Source of the DNA: Candidatus Azobacteroides pseudotrichonymphae genomovar. CFP2
GTDB taxonomy: Bacteria; Bacteroidota; Bacteroidia; Bacteroidales; Azobacteroidaceae
NCBI RefSeq assembly: GCF_000010645.1
Contig: NC_011565.1
Span: forward strand, 820,001 to 884,000
Direction of reading: 5' to 3'
Length of the DNA stretch: 64,000 nucleotides
Shown here: positions 1 through 11,491 of the stretch, one piece after another
Layout: every line of letters begins with the position of its first letter
Position numbering within the stretch: position 1 is the first letter of the stretch
Program-made: the position numbers and the translations under genes
The notes under the pieces: generated by a model
The model's database searches: none
Told to the model about the DNA's origin: nothing
The model's input: the letters and a program-made list of their open reading frames with translations, nothing else

Positions 1-1
1 A

Positions 2-589
2 GGACTAAACGTAACTATCCCATATAAAGAACAGGTTATTCCCTATTTGAATCGATTACATGAAGATGCTAAACAAATTGGAGCAGTCAATGTAATAAAA
101 ATAGAAAGGGGGAGAAAGAAAATTTGCTTGATAGGATTTAATTCTGATATTGTCGGTTTTAAGGAGTCCATTCGCGCATTATTACAACCCCATCACAAAT
201 TAGCATTAGTCTTAGGGACAGGAGGGGCAGCTAAAGCAGTTTTTTATAGCTTAAAGCAGTTGGGACTTATACCTACATATGTGTCCCGTAGAAAAAAACT
301 GAGAAATATATTAACCTATAAAGAATTAACTGCTGAAATAATAAGTTTTCATACAATTATTGTCAACTGTACACCTGTTGGGATGTATCCACTTATGGAT
401 GATTGTCCAAAAATTCCTTATGAATTTTTGGACGATAAACATTTATTATACGATTTGCTTTACAATCCTGATGAAACGCTATTTATGAAATTAGGTAAAG
501 AACGAAATGCAACCGTTAAAAACGGTTTAGAAATGTTACTGTTACAGGCTGTTGCAAGTTGGGATTTTTGGCACGGAAATGAACAATAA
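2..589 (+). CDS. aroE: shikimate dehydrogenase (5' end cut by window)
   Basis: Reduces 3-dehydroshikimate to shikimate with NADPH in aromatic amino-acid synthesis. The frame is open from base 2, upstream of the first usable start, and the first codons read GLNVTIPYK, the conserved substrate-binding stretch with the catalytic Lys (about base 26). The GFNSD motif supplies the catalytic Asp and the LGTGGAAKAVF motif the nucleotide-binding loop. The C-terminus (NGLEMLLLQAVASWDFW) is typical and complete. The gene therefore starts outside the window. The TTG at base 47 is only an internal codon. Confidence 0.95.
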   Translation, partial: GLNVTIPYKEQVIPYLNRLHEDAKQIGAVNVIKIERGRKKICLIGFNSDIVGFKESIRALLQPHHKLALVLGTGGAAKAVFYSLKQLGLIPTYVSRRKKLRNILTYKELTAEIISFHTIIVNCTPVGMYPLMDDCPKIPYEFLDDKHLLYDLLYNPDETLFMKLGKERNATVKNGLEMLLLQAVASWDFWHGNEQ

Positions 590-984
590 ATCGGCTGCTG
601 AATTGATGTTATGCACTTCGGTCAATTGTCATACCATTGACTGAAATGAGGTGGGTGATTTTTGGAAGTGTTGCGCAATTTACCAAAAAATTATTTTTTT
701 TAGTTAATAAATCTAAAATAGATTGGAACAATAATATTGGCTATAGGTCCTAAGTGTATATTTTAATATCAAATGATATTTGCAAGAGTGAGTGGAGTGG
801 AGAAAATCGAGAGTATTTTTTCTCTTGAAAAACTAAGTATCCGGGGGTTTTTAGCGTGTCATCTTCAAAGATTCTTTTCTCAATATCTTCTATATTTTAG
901 AATGATCTATTTGTAATTAGTATTTTAATACTTGCTATAATTTTTGAGAAAAGATATTTAATTTTACCGAATTATTTTGCCGAT
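590..984. other. 395 bp non-coding gap
   Basis: No ORF, RNA gene or convincing pseudogene was seen between aroE and purB. All six frames are broken by stops. A short open + stretch near 650-745 did not suggest a family. The sequence could be leader DNA for purB or a fully eroded gene. Confidence 0.4.
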
Positions 985-2331
985 ATGCGTTTAAATACAC
1001 TTACAGCTATTTCTCCTATTGACGGTAGATATCGAAGTAAGACAGCGTCGCTTTCTGCTTTCTTCTCCGAATATGCATTGATCAGATACAGAGTATATGT
1101 AGAAGTTGAATATTTCATTTCTTTATGTGAAATCCCACTTCTTCAATTGAAGGGGGTAAACTTGTCTGCTTTGTATAACTCTTTAAGAGACATTTATCGT
1201 TTTTTTTCTATAAAAGATGCAGAAAGTATAAAGCAGATAGAACGAACTATCAACCATGATGTAAAGTCAGTTGAATATTTCCTTAAAAAAAGATTTGATG
1301 AACTAAGTTTGGGGGATTACAAAGAATTTGTTCATTTTGGATTGACTTCTCAGGATATCAATAATACAGCTGTTCCTTTGTCAATCAAACATGCATTGGA
1401 AAATGATTATGTCCCAATGTTGAAACAATTGCTTAATATGTTACAACAACATATAATAGAATGGGAAAATATATCGATGTTAGCGAGAACGCATGGACAG
1501 CCGGCATCTCCTACTCGTTTAGGTAAAGAAGTTCAAGTTTTTGTTAGCCGTTTAAAACAACAATTGAAATTATTACGAGATATTCCTATCTCGGCTAAAT
1601 TTGGTGGAGCAACGGGTAATTACAATGCACATGTGATTGCTTACCCACAAATTGATTGGAAAAAATTTGGAGATGATTTTATATGTAAAAAAATCGGATT
1701 GGTCCGGGAAGAATATACTACGCAAGTATCGAACTACGACAATCTATCAGCTTTATTAGATGCTTTGAAACGTATTAATACTGTTTTATTGGATTTGTCC
1801 AGAGATTTTTGGTTATATATTTCAATGGAATATTTCAAACAAAAAATAGTAAAAGACGAAATAGGTTCTTCTGCAATGCCTCACAAGGTGAATCCGATTG
1901 ATTTTGAAAATGCTGAAGGGAATTTAGGTATTGCTAATACTCTTTTGGAACATTTATCAGCTAAACTGCCAATTTCCCGTTTACAGCGAGATTTGACTGA
2001 TTCTACTGTTTTGAGAAACATAGGAGTACCGTTTGCTCATATTTCTATTGCTTTCCAAAGCTTGCAAAAGGGATTAAATAAACTTGTCCTCAACAGGGAT
2101 GCTATAAAAAAAGATTTAGAAAATGCTTGGGCTGTAGTAGCTGAAGGTATTCAAACTATTTTGAGAAGAGAAGGATATTCAGAACCTTATGAAATGTTAA
2201 AATCATTAACCCGTACTAATGAACAAATCACAGAGAAGTCAATTCAGGTTTTCATAGATACTCTCAATATAGATGAGTCCATCAAAAAAGAATTACGATC
2301 GATTACACCTCATAGTTATACAGGCATATAA
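985..2331 (+). CDS. purB: adenylosuccinate lyase
   Basis: Catalyses two steps of purine synthesis: SAICAR to AICAR plus fumarate, and adenylosuccinate to AMP plus fumarate. The 448-residue protein has the fumarase/aspartase-superfamily signature SSAMPHKVNP at about residues 296-305 and the ARTHGQPASPT region with the catalytic His near 169. Length and N-terminus (MRLNTLTAISPIDGRY) match the E. coli-type enzyme. The ATG directly starts this conserved N-terminus, so the start is secure. The rluB-like gene follows 15 bases later and may be cotranscribed. Guanylate and FGAM steps are also in the window (guaA, purL). Confidence 0.97.
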   Translation: MRLNTLTAISPIDGRYRSKTASLSAFFSEYALIRYRVYVEVEYFISLCEIPLLQLKGVNLSALYNSLRDIYRFFSIKDAESIKQIERTINHDVKSVEYFLKKRFDELSLGDYKEFVHFGLTSQDINNTAVPLSIKHALENDYVPMLKQLLNMLQQHIIEWENISMLARTHGQPASPTRLGKEVQVFVSRLKQQLKLLRDIPISAKFGGATGNYNAHVIAYPQIDWKKFGDDFICKKIGLVREEYTTQVSNYDNLSALLDALKRINTVLLDLSRDFWLYISMEYFKQKIVKDEIGSSAMPHKVNPIDFENAEGNLGIANTLLEHLSAKLPISRLQRDLTDSTVLRNIGVPFAHISIAFQSLQKGLNKLVLNRDAIKKDLENAWAVVAEGIQTILRREGYSEPYEMLKSLTRTNEQITEKSIQVFIDTLNIDESIKKELRSITPHSYTGI

Positions 2332-2346
2332 ACTTATGGAGGTTAT

Positions 2347-3303
2347 ATGTATAGGAATGTGAATGCAAAGTATTGTAAGAAAGGAAGGCAAAACAATAGA
2401 ATGATAGAGATGCCATACGATTTAAGTTGCATGCTTAAGAAAAATGATACTCGAGATCATTTGGGAAAAGAAAAATATGGTAATAAGTGGAATTATAATA
2501 ACCAAGGTAAAAGTGATTGCAATCTTAATTCAAAATATAATTTTCAAAAAAAAATAAAATACTATAAAGTAGAACCTAATTCAAACGGTCCAATTCGCTT
2601 AAACAGGTATTTAGCTAACTCAGGACTTTGTTCTCGTCGTAAAGCAGATAAATATATTCAAACTGGTTTAGTAAAAAAAAATGGAATACCTGTTACTGAA
2701 TTTGGAACAAGAGTAAATCGTACAGATAATATAACATTTTGTAATTCTCTTGTTCGTTCCGAACATAAAGTTTACCTTTTGCTGAATAAACCTAAAAATT
2801 GTGTGACAACTACTAATGATCCGCAAGGAAGACTTACAGTTATGGATTTGATCAAAACAGCATGCAAAGAACAAATTTTTCCCGTAGGAAGGCTAGATCG
2901 AAACACAACAGGTGTTTTATTACTGACTAATGATGGTAAATTATCAGCAAAATTGACTCATCCCAGACATATGAAAAAAAAAATCTATCATGTATGGCTA
3001 AATAGAGGAATAGACGCAGCTGATATAAAAAAACTATCTAAAGGTATTCAATTAGAAGATGGTGGGATTTGGGCCGATGATATTAGTTATGTAAATGACA
3101 AAGATAAGACCCAAATAAATATTGAAATTCACTCGGGACGCAATCATATTATTCGTCGTATGTTTGAAAGTTTAGGTTACCATGTGGTGAAATTAGATCG
3201 TGTTTATTTTGCTGGACTTACAAAAAAAAAACTAAAAAAAGGTCAATGGTGTTTTCTTAATGATAGAGAAGTTTCCATGCTTTACATGGAAAAATTCAGT
3301 TAA
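2347..3303 (+). CDS. rluB: 23S rRNA pseudouridine synthase, RluB/RsuA family
   Basis: Isomerises uridine in large-subunit rRNA. Residues 1-80 form a basic, Asn/Lys-rich, probably disordered extension often seen in Bacteroidetes members. An S4 RNA-binding domain follows (about 84-140, LNRYLANSGLCSRRKAD), then the catalytic domain with GRLDRNTTG, whose Asp (about residue 184) is the nucleophile. GRNHIIRRMFE is the conserved C-terminal motif. A GGAGG stretch at 2338-2342 lies just before the ATG, unusual for this phylum and perhaps fortuitous. asnS begins 10 bases downstream. The exact target uridine cannot be told from sequence. Confidence 0.9.
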   Translation: MYRNVNAKYCKKGRQNNRMIEMPYDLSCMLKKNDTRDHLGKEKYGNKWNYNNQGKSDCNLNSKYNFQKKIKYYKVEPNSNGPIRLNRYLANSGLCSRRKADKYIQTGLVKKNGIPVTEFGTRVNRTDNITFCNSLVRSEHKVYLLLNKPKNCVTTTNDPQGRLTVMDLIKTACKEQIFPVGRLDRNTTGVLLLTNDGKLSAKLTHPRHMKKKIYHVWLNRGIDAADIKKLSKGIQLEDGGIWADDISYVNDKDKTQINIEIHSGRNHIIRRMFESLGYHVVKLDRVYFAGLTKKKLKKGQWCFLNDREVSMLYMEKFS

Positions 3304-3313
3304 TATTTAGAAA

Positions 3314-4708
3314 ATGAAAATGAAAAGGGCGAGAATAGTAGACTTATTGAGTACACCTGATTTTAACAGAAAGGTATGTGTAAAGGGGTGGGTACGAACT
3401 CGTCGAGGAAATAAAAATATCTCTTTCATAGAGTTGAACGATGGCTCTACTGTTCATGGTATTCAAATTGTAGTAAACGTTGTAAAGTTAGGAGAGGACT
3501 CTCTGAAATCTATTACTACGGGAGCCTGTATTGCTATAAATGGTTTGTTAGTGAAATCGAAAGGGGAAGGTCAAAAAGTTGAAATTCAAGCTGATGAAAT
3601 TGAAATTTACGGAATAGCAGACCCTAGTGTTTATCCTTTGCAGAAAAAATGGCATTCACTGGAATTTTTAAGGGAGATCGCATATTTACGTCCTCGTACA
3701 AACACTTTTGGATGTATTTTGCGGATTCGTCATCATTTGGCATACGCTATTCATAAATATTTTAATAAACAAGGTTTTTTCTATTTCCATACACCAATAA
3801 TAACGAGTTCTGATGCAGAGGGAGCAGGTTCTATGTTTCAAATAACCGATCTGGATATTGCTAACTGTCCGAAAACAAAAGATGGGGAAGTGGATTATAC
3901 ACGAGATTTTTTTGGATGTTCGACCAATTTAACTGTTTCTGGACAATTAGAGGGGGAATTGGGAGCTTTAGCATTAGGTGGAATTTATACTTTTGGTCCT
4001 ATCTTTCGAGCCGAAAAATCTAATACTCCTCGTCATTTAGCGGAATTTTGGATGATTGAACCAGAGATAGCCTTTTATGATATCAATGACAATATGGATT
4101 TAGCAGAAGATTTTTTGAAATATATTATTTCATATGCAATGAAATATTGCAAGGATGATATAGAATTTTTAAACAATACATACAATAATGAATTAATTGA
4201 GCATTTGAATTTTGTACTTAGTAATAGATTTGTTAGACTGGCTTATTCCGAAGGAATAAGAATCCTTGAGCAAAGTAATGAGGAATTTGAATTTCCTATC
4301 TATTGGGGTATTGATTTACAATCAGAACATGAACGCTATTTAGTAGAAAAATATTTTAAGTGTCCAGTAATTATGACTAATTATCCAAAGGATATTAAAT
4401 CGTTTTATATGAAACAGAACGATGATGGAAGAACCGTACGAGGGATGGATGTTTTATTTCCAAGAATTGGAGAAATTATTGGTGGTTCAGAACGAGAATC
4501 AGATCATCAAAAATTACTGAAACGTATAAAGGAACTAAATATGTCTATGGATAATTTATGGTGGTATTTGGATACACGCCGTTTTGGGACAGCTCCTCAT
4601 TCCGGATTTGGCTTAGGTTTTGAAAGATTAGTTTTGTTTGTCACAGGCATGCAAAATATTCGTGACGTAATACCTTTCCCACGCACACCTAAAAATGCAG
4701 AATTTTAG
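3314..4708 (+). CDS. asnS: asparaginyl-tRNA synthetase
   Basis: Charges tRNA-Asn with asparagine. The 464-residue class IIb synthetase has an N-terminal OB-fold anticodon-binding domain (about 1-120), motif 2 ([21 protein letters not shown] region) and motif 3 ([12 protein letters not shown]) near the C-terminus. The [10 protein letters not shown] segment is typical of AsnS rather than AspS. A second Met two codons in is an alternative start. The gene is tightly packed behind the rluB-like gene. Confidence 0.96.
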   Translation: MKMKRARIVDLLSTPDFNRKVCVKGWVRTRRGNKNISFIELNDGSTVHGIQIVVNVVKLGEDSLKSITTGACIAINGLLVKSKGEGQKVEIQADEIEIYGIADPSVYPLQKKWHSLEFLREIAYLRPRTNTFGCILRIRHHLAYAIHKYFNKQGFFYFHTPIITSSDAEGAGSMFQITDLDIANCPKTKDGEVDYTRDFFGCSTNLTVSGQLEGELGALALGGIYTFGPIFRAEKSNTPRHLAEFWMIEPEIAFYDINDNMDLAEDFLKYIISYAMKYCKDDIEFLNNTYNNELIEHLNFVLSNRFVRLAYSEGIRILEQSNEEFEFPIYWGIDLQSEHERYLVEKYFKCPVIMTNYPKDIKSFYMKQNDDGRTVRGMDVLFPRIGEIIGGSERESDHQKLLKRIKELNMSMDNLWWYLDTRRFGTAPHSGFGLGFERLVLFVTGMQNIRDVIPFPRTPKNAEF

Positions 4709-5011
4709 TCAACTTGAAATTTTATCATCAAGGATAAGTGTTGGTCTCGAGTAGTAGTTTACTATGTGTTGTTAAGTGGGAACTTACAAATTGTTTTTTC
4801 TTAAAGTAAAGCGTGATTTAGTAAGCAGTTCATAAGCTTGTTGATAAACATTTTGCTTGGGATTTGCGAGTACATTTAGTGCGAAAAGTATAACTATTCT
4901 TTCCAAGAATATAGCGTTCGGCTTTAAAAAGGAATGATTGAACTGTTCTCTTTTTGTAGAACTCTGAAATTTGTATATTTCTAATCATAATAATAAAAAA
5001 CGAGTTTTTAT
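4709..5011. other. 303 bp non-coding gap
   Basis: Between asnS and dapL no gene or recognisable remnant was found. In free-living Bacteroides dapF usually precedes dapL, so the start and end motifs of DapF were looked for here, without success. Confidence 0.4.
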
Positions 5012-6217
5012 ATGGTACGAATAAATGAACACTATATTGAAATCAGCAACAGTTATTTATTTGCTGAAATAGCAGAGAGGGTGAATGAATACAAGCAAAA
5101 TAATAAGAATAGGGAAGTTATTAGTTTGGGGATAGGAGATGTAACTCAAGCAATAGCTCCAGCTGTAGTTGAAGCTATTCATAAGGCGACCAATGAAATG
5201 GCATGTACAAAAACTTTACGAGGATATGCTCCCTACGAAGGATATGATTTCCTTATTCAAGCTATTCTGAAAAACGACTTTACGGATAAAGGTATTTCTA
5301 TTGAAGCTGATGAAATATTTGTTAATGACGGAGCAAAGAGCGATACAGGGAATATTGGAGACATTTTGGGACAAGACAATCATATTGCAATTACCGATCC
5401 GGCTTATCCAGTGTATGTGGATACTAATAGGATGGCAGGTAGAACAATAGAATTACTCCCATGTACACCTGAGAATTATTTTGTTCCTAATTTCCCCAGA
5501 AAAACAGCAGATGTAATTTATCTATGTTATCCAAATAATCCTACAGGAATAGCTTTGAATGCAGCCCAATTAAAAAATTGGGTAGATTATGCTTTGACAA
5601 ATAAGTCTTTGATCCTTTTTGATGCTGCATACGAGGCTTATATTTCTCAGCAAGATGTTCCACATAGTATTTATGAAATATCTGATGCAAAGAAAGTAGC
5701 TATAGAGTTTCGTAGCTTTTCCAAAACGGCTGGGTTTACAGGGCTGCGTGCGGGCTATACTATCGTTCCAAAAGAATTAATTATTCAAACATCTAAAGGA
5801 AAAATGCTTTCTCTGAATGCTATGTGGAGGCGTAGACAATCTACTAAATTCAATGGTACAGCTTATATTGTTCAACGTGGGGCAGAAGCTGTTTATTCTA
5901 TAGAGGGTCAAAAACAAATTCGTAAAGCAATAGATTATTATAGGGGAAATGCTTTAACTATTAAAGAAGGCTTGGAATCATTGGGTGTAACTACTTATGG
6001 TGGAATAAATGCTCCTTATATCTGGGTAAAAACGCCAAATAATCTGACTTCGTGGGAGTTTTTTGATTTATTACTTAATAAGATACAAGTAATAGGAACA
6101 CCAGGAGATGGATTCGGACAAGCAGGCAAAGGTTTTTTTCGTTTCACTGCTTTTGGTAATAAAGAAGATACTTTAGAGGCAGTATTGCGCATGAAAAAAT
6201 TATTGGAGTTTCACTGA
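5012..6217 (+). CDS. dapL: LL-diaminopimelate aminotransferase
   Basis: Converts tetrahydrodipicolinate directly to LL-diaminopimelate using glutamate, a one-step bypass in lysine and peptidoglycan-precursor synthesis. It is a fold-type I PLP enzyme of 401 residues, near the family's usual 410. PLP-binding Lys is about residue 238 in SFSKTAGFTGLRAGY. The substrate region LRGYAPYEGYDFL and the CYPNNPTG motif are present. The ATG at 5012 gives the expected N-terminus. The gene stands alone, with gaps on both sides. Confidence 0.95.
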   Translation: MVRINEHYIEISNSYLFAEIAERVNEYKQNNKNREVISLGIGDVTQAIAPAVVEAIHKATNEMACTKTLRGYAPYEGYDFLIQAILKNDFTDKGISIEADEIFVNDGAKSDTGNIGDILGQDNHIAITDPAYPVYVDTNRMAGRTIELLPCTPENYFVPNFPRKTADVIYLCYPNNPTGIALNAAQLKNWVDYALTNKSLILFDAAYEAYISQQDVPHSIYEISDAKKVAIEFRSFSKTAGFTGLRAGYTIVPKELIIQTSKGKMLSLNAMWRRRQSTKFNGTAYIVQRGAEAVYSIEGQKQIRKAIDYYRGNALTIKEGLESLGVTTYGGINAPYIWVKTPNNLTSWEFFDLLLNKIQVIGTPGDGFGQAGKGFFRFTAFGNKEDTLEAVLRMKKLLEFH

Positions 6218-6677
6218 ATTGACTATTTTTCTTAGTCAAACGTTTAAAGACCAATATTAAAATGGAAATAAAAACAAAAAATTCCTCCTTGAGTTTATTA
6301 GGGATTTTCTATGATTGCATAATCGTATTCTCAAAATTCACATAGATATTTATTTTTATAGATGTTTTTATTGATAGAAGTCTTCTTAACCTTTGTTGAA
6401 AACTGAACAGTAAGTAATAAGGGAGTGATTCCTAGTTGAAAGGATTTTTGTAAAAAAAAACAATAATGTAGAGAAAAATTTACGTATCAGAAGTTGTTCG
6501 TTAACTGAAAACTTATTTAAAGACTTTATCCTATCTACAGTCGCGTAACGGATTTTTTATAAAGATAAAAAAAATAAAAAATTCTATAAGGTAGAAGAAA
6601 TTGAAAAATACAGAATGGCAATTGAATCAAAATTCAATTGAAAATTGCCTATACAACCTAAATAGTTCACAAGTGGA
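6218..6677. other. 460 bp non-coding gap with two hairpins
   Basis: A 7-bp stem right after the dapL stop (6219-6239, TTGACTA / TAGTCAA) could be a weak terminator. A 9-bp stem with 4-base loop at 6619-6640 (CAATTGAAT / ATTCAATTG) lies about 38 bases before the guaA start. No ORF or gene remnant was recognised in the rest. Confidence 0.4.
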
Positions 6678-8195
6678 ATGGAAAAAATCGTTATTCTTGA
6701 TTTTGGATCGCAGACTACCCAATTAATAGGTCGCCGATTACGAGAATTAAATGTCTATTGTGAAATAATACCATATAACAAATTCTATCCCAAAGATAAT
6801 CTTGTAATTGGAGTGATTTTATCAGGGAGTCCTTTTTCTGTAAAGGATATGAAAGCATTCAAAACTGATTTATCTTTTATTAGAGGGAAATATCCGTTAT
6901 TGGGTATTTGTTATGGAGCACAATATTTAGTGCATGTTTCTGGCGGGAAAGTAGACAAAGGAGATACTCGCGAATATGGTCGTGCCATGTTGACATCAAT
7001 AAAGAAGGTAGATCCCTTGATGAAGAATATTGCGGATTACTCACAAGTTTGGATGTCACATGGAGATACGATAACATATATGCCAAAGCATTTTACAGTT
7101 ATTGCAAGTACAGAAAATGTACAGTGTGCTGCTTATCATATTGAAGGAGAGAAAACATGGGGAGTTCAATTTCATCCTGAAGTTTCTCATACTGAAATAG
7201 GAATGAGAATCTTGGATAATTTCCTCACTATTTGCAATGCAAAAAGAGACTGGACATCAACAAATTTTATTAATTCTACTATACATCAGTTACAAGCACA
7301 TTTGGGTAACGACAAAGTAATTTTAGCTCTTTCGGGAGGGGTAGATTCATCAGTAAGTGCAGTTTTAATAAACAAAGCTATTGGAAACAATCTTACTTGC
7401 ATTTTTATAGACAATGGACTTTTGAGAAAAAATGAATTTGATAAAGTTTTAAAAGGTTACGAACATTTAGGATTAAATATAGTAGGAATTGACGCTAAAG
7501 ACTATTTTTACAGAGAACTTGCTGGTGTAAAAGGGCCAGAAAAAAAACGGAAAATTATAGGGAAGGGATTTATATATATTTTCGAACAGGAGGCAAAAAA
7601 ACTAAAAGATATTCAATGGTTAGCTCAAGGTACAATTTATCCTGACATTATAGAATCGCTTTCTATTACGGGAACAACTATTAAGTCTCATCATAATGTG
7701 GGAGGACTACCTGAAAAAATGAATCTTAAATTAGTTGAACCACTTCGCCTTTTATTTAAGGATGAGGTACGCTATGTCGGTCGTGAATTGGGAATGGAAG
7801 AACATTTGATAATGCGACATCCTTTCCCTGGTCCAGGGTTAGGGATTCGTATTTTAGGAGAAATTACACCAGAGAAAGTACGAATCTTACAAGAAGCTGA
7901 TAATATTTTTGTTTCTAGACTTTATGAGTGGAATCTATATAGTTATGTTTGGCAAGCAGGAGTCGTATTACTACCCATAAAGTCAGTTGGAGTAATGGGA
8001 GATGAAAGGACCTATGAAAATGCTGTTGTTCTGAGAGCAGTTACTTCAACGGATGCAATGACTGCTGATTGGGCACGTTTACCTTATGATTTTTTGGCAA
8101 AAATATCCAATGAAATAATTAATAAAGTAAAAGGAGTAAATCGAGTAGTTTATGATATCAGCTCCAAACCACCTTCAACTATTGAATGGGAGTAG
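6678..8195 (+). CDS. guaA: GMP synthase (glutamine-hydrolysing)
   Basis: Aminates XMP to GMP using glutamine and ATP. The protein has 505 residues. The N-terminal class I glutamine amidotransferase carries the nucleophile Cys78 in GICYGAQ and the His/Glu pair in [10 protein letters not shown]. The ATP-pyrophosphatase P-loop is SGGVDSS (about 219-225). The C-terminal dimerisation domain ends in the invariant PPSTIEWE. The gene looks complete and functional. It is followed by the largest non-coding gap in the window. Confidence 0.97.
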   Translation: MEKIVILDFGSQTTQLIGRRLRELNVYCEIIPYNKFYPKDNLVIGVILSGSPFSVKDMKAFKTDLSFIRGKYPLLGICYGAQYLVHVSGGKVDKGDTREYGRAMLTSIKKVDPLMKNIADYSQVWMSHGDTITYMPKHFTVIASTENVQCAAYHIEGEKTWGVQFHPEVSHTEIGMRILDNFLTICNAKRDWTSTNFINSTIHQLQAHLGNDKVILALSGGVDSSVSAVLINKAIGNNLTCIFIDNGLLRKNEFDKVLKGYEHLGLNIVGIDAKDYFYRELAGVKGPEKKRKIIGKGFIYIFEQEAKKLKDIQWLAQGTIYPDIIESLSITGTTIKSHHNVGGLPEKMNLKLVEPLRLLFKDEVRYVGRELGMEEHLIMRHPFPGPGLGIRILGEITPEKVRILQEADNIFVSRLYEWNLYSYVWQAGVVLLPIKSVGVMGDERTYENAVVLRAVTSTDAMTADWARLPYDFLAKISNEIINKVKGVNRVVYDISSKPPSTIEWE

Positions 8196-11100
8196 TTTAT
8201 TTCTGGAATTTTTTTTTGCATTTCTGAAATGGCTAAAACTTTTTTACTACAGAGAATTAAAACATGAAGTAATTTTTATGATTGGCTCCGATTGCATCTC
8301 ACATGGATGCTGTAAAATAATCGAATGATAAATTGAAAGGATTAAATATTTTTGTTCTTAGTATTGGAACTTGTTGAATTAAATTCAATCTAGTATGCTT
8401 GAGAAGCTCAAATAGCATTGTTTAGCGTGTAAAATTAATTTTATTTTAACTGAATTATGATAAATAAAAAAAGGGAATTCGTACAATTGTTAAGTTCTCT
8501 GTAAAGAGTCGTATGCCTCTGAGTTTGAAATCAGACATATCGACAATCATGACAAATCCCTAACTATACAATAAATATAAAAAACCACAATGTATCGTCT
8601 ATTGCTGCTCTTAGTCCAAATATAAGATATTACGGCGCCTCGTTTTACTTCGTTTGCCTTGAACATAGTTCATATCCAGAGTAATATGCTTTACAAAAGT
8701 TGAGACGATTGTAAAATTGCTAAACTTTTCTGCACTGTATCATACGAATGTTAAGATTAACCACGCCCACAACAAATTTTAAAAATCACTGAATTATCTC
8801 AATCGCATAAAAACAGTAGTAAGATTACAAAGTATAAGTTTAATAAAAAAATAGAAATGTGAGCTCAGATTCCATGAAGATCATAAAAGTAATGCTATTA
8901 ATTCGATCAATTATATTAAATCAATACTTTTTTTTTAGACTTAAAAACTGGTAAGGATTTAGAATTAATAAAAAACTTCTGTTCTGAACAAAAAACAATT
9001 ATTGGGATGATATACAATCCTTGGTAACGAATTAGTATGGAATTGGTAGTTACAATATTGTACTTTACAACTGCGTATAATAAACTCGGGGACAATAAGG
9101 AGTGGAAGCAATGACAAGTATAGGAAGTAAAACCATTGAATAATATAGATTATACGTACTTAAACTAGGTTTAAAGGAACATAGATTATAAAATAAATTA
9201 CAAAATATAAGATTTAGAATGAGCAGAATAAATTGCAATGAATTTGTATAAAAATTTGATTAAAGGCAATAATTTTATTTATGACATAACATGCAAGATG
9301 AGACAATAATAAGAGAAACTGTTCCCAAAGAATATTTAACTGATTTTAAAAGAGTGATAACTTTGTGATCAAAGTTGGTCAATGTAAAAATCAACAGAAC
9401 CAAATTTAATGTATTAGGAGTGAATGTACAAATCTCAAAGAATTGAGATATAAAAGAGATGTTTAAAATGAAATTCCAACCGAGAACGAGTTTTCTTGCA
9501 TACAAGACTGGGTATTAAAAATGCAAAACACACAAAATAAAACTAAATTTTAAAATGTGCTGAAAGGACTTCTAATAGGGATTTTGTTTAGAAGAAGTGA
9601 TCAAGGATGTAAAGAAGTCATAAAATGCTTATTAGTTGAAGAAGGATATACTGTAGAATAGTTTTAATTCTATATTAAGCAATTCCTTGTCGAAATATGA
9701 GTATACTAACACCAAACAATACTATACAAAACATGCAAAGCAACACCTATCGAAGACAATGTCATCAGGAGTTGTATCTAAAATTTTGTAAAAGGTCAAC
9801 GATATCGGAATTTTTGAAACAGATTTCTGGAATTATTTGATAATAATGCTTGTAAGCAAAAACAAAGGTAAAAAAAAAGAAAATTGAGTGATTTTTTTTT
9901 AAAACAATTTTCTGATACGGTGGAAACAAAATTTGAGGTATCTGTCCCATTTTTGACGACCTTTTTAAAACTTCTCAACTGCAATTGATGATAAAATTGA
10001 AACTTCAGTGCTAAAAAGGAGGTGGTATGCAAAGGGGCATTAACGTTAGTAATTATTCAAACCTATTCAGATTTTTGAGAAAAACAAAGATGTAAAAAAA
10101 TCCTTAGTCCTTCCGTAGCCGTGGCAGACAAATATATCCTGATCAGTCAATATTGGAATGGAAGTAGAAAAGAATGATGACGAAACAGAGAAATTGGATT
10201 AATGTCCGAAAGTAAAAAAAATACATATGCCGTGTTCTTCTATATTCGGTAGACCACACGGTTATAGCGTTTATTGATCCTATGTGTCCGGACATTCTCA
10301 TCCATATACATCAGTGAGGTCATTTTATATCTACAAGAGATGTGTCAGACTTGACTTTCTTGTTATATCCTTTTTCGCGTCTGAATTCTATATTACGATG
10401 TAAGCTACTCAATCTATGTTTATCTCTATGTCTTTTTTCACGTAATAGAATCAGCCCAAAAAGAATTGGACTGTAAATCACTGTACAGCTCTTTTCACAT
10501 ATAAACTGGAATACTAGAAAGAAAGGACCCATAATCCCCAAAGGAGCAAGCAAGCAATAGGATCATTATTACTCCCGTATATCACCTAGAACAGATGGGT
10601 AATTATCCCTTCTATGTAGGAGACGAGAACAGCTAGCAGAAAGTGATGAAAACTGGATAGTATTCAAACTGCTTTGAGAAGCATATGTTTAATTTCTTTA
10701 GAGATGAACTGGAGAAATTTGACGGAAAGCTGTATTAAAGAATAGAGAACACGGTTATCTGATTTCGGTTGTTCTAATCATGAAAGGGGAATATAGAAAA
10801 GGTGGAAGATAAATTTAAGCGGTTACTATGAACGCTGGCATTATGTATACTACGTGTTTTAGATGTTTTTTTTGTATTTTTCCTCCACTTGGCAGAAAAA
10901 ATCTTCGTTATAAAACGTTTTGTTTACGGGCCTTATTTTGTATCAAATACAATCCTATTCTAGTACAGCGTACAGGCACACATAATGGGAGAACTAACAT
11001 CGATCAATTTTTTCTTTTTAGGGGCCCCGCCCCCCTGCCGAAATAGGGGTAATTTTTAGTTACTTAGGGTTCTATATTTCCGATTTTTTTTTGATTCTGA

Positions 11101-11491
11101 TTATTTAAGAGATTATTACAGTACACTTATTATTTATTATTGATTATAACTTATCACTTGTAAAAAAAGTAATTTCAAATTAACTAGTCGCTAATAAGCT
11201 GCGTTGTTATAGTTGAAGAGTAAAAGGAACAATCATAAGACAAATCCTTTTAGTATATTTATACGTATACGTCAATCCTATTTATATGGGAGGTCTACAG
11301 TTAGAGTAGGAATAGAAAAAATCCAATTGTTTTAACAACATTGAAAGACAAATATATAGATTCCATTCCATTAAACAATTTTATGTACTGGTGACGGATA
11401 GATATGATTTTTTCCATACGTATTATATTATGAGTAATGTACAATTTTGCTCTACGATATGGGATTACGAAGCATTAATAGAAATTTTTTG
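8196..11491. other. 3.3 kb gap without an intact gene; probable gene graveyard
   Basis: No frame holds a credible gene, and the longest ORFs (61-78 codons) match no family. Coding-like traces appear in shifting frames, suggesting eroded genes. Examples are about 8560-8720 on the minus strand (NEVKRGAVISYIW), about 9555-9660 on + (DQGCKEVIKCLLVEEGYTVE), about 10225-10300 on + (VDHTVIAFIDPMCPD) and about 10590-10735 on + (FEKHMFNFFRDELEKFDGK), all bounded by stops. The stretch 10100-11050 has visibly more G+C than its flanks, including a GGGGCCCC core at 11021-11028. None could be assigned to a family. Confidence 0.45.

Noticed and set aside
9555..9880. Possible remnant of the glutamate synthase large subunit gene (gltB)
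   Set aside because: A stretch (GCKEVIKCLLVEEGYTVE) loosely resembles the amidotransferase region and gltB is near dapL in Bacteroides, but no diagnostic gltB motif could be followed on either side, so the match is too weak to annotate.
10225..10300. Thioredoxin-like CxxC region (IAFIDPMCPD)
   Set aside because: Only one Cys is present, the frame is short and bounded by stops, and no further thioredoxin-fold motifs were found.
10320..10553. 77-codon minus-strand ORF
   Set aside because: It resembles no family, has no upstream signal, and lies in a tract with decayed coding traces in other frames.
10828..11046. 72-codon plus-strand ORF
   Set aside because: Cys/Phe-rich composition unlike a normal protein; it ends in the GC island and has no family match.
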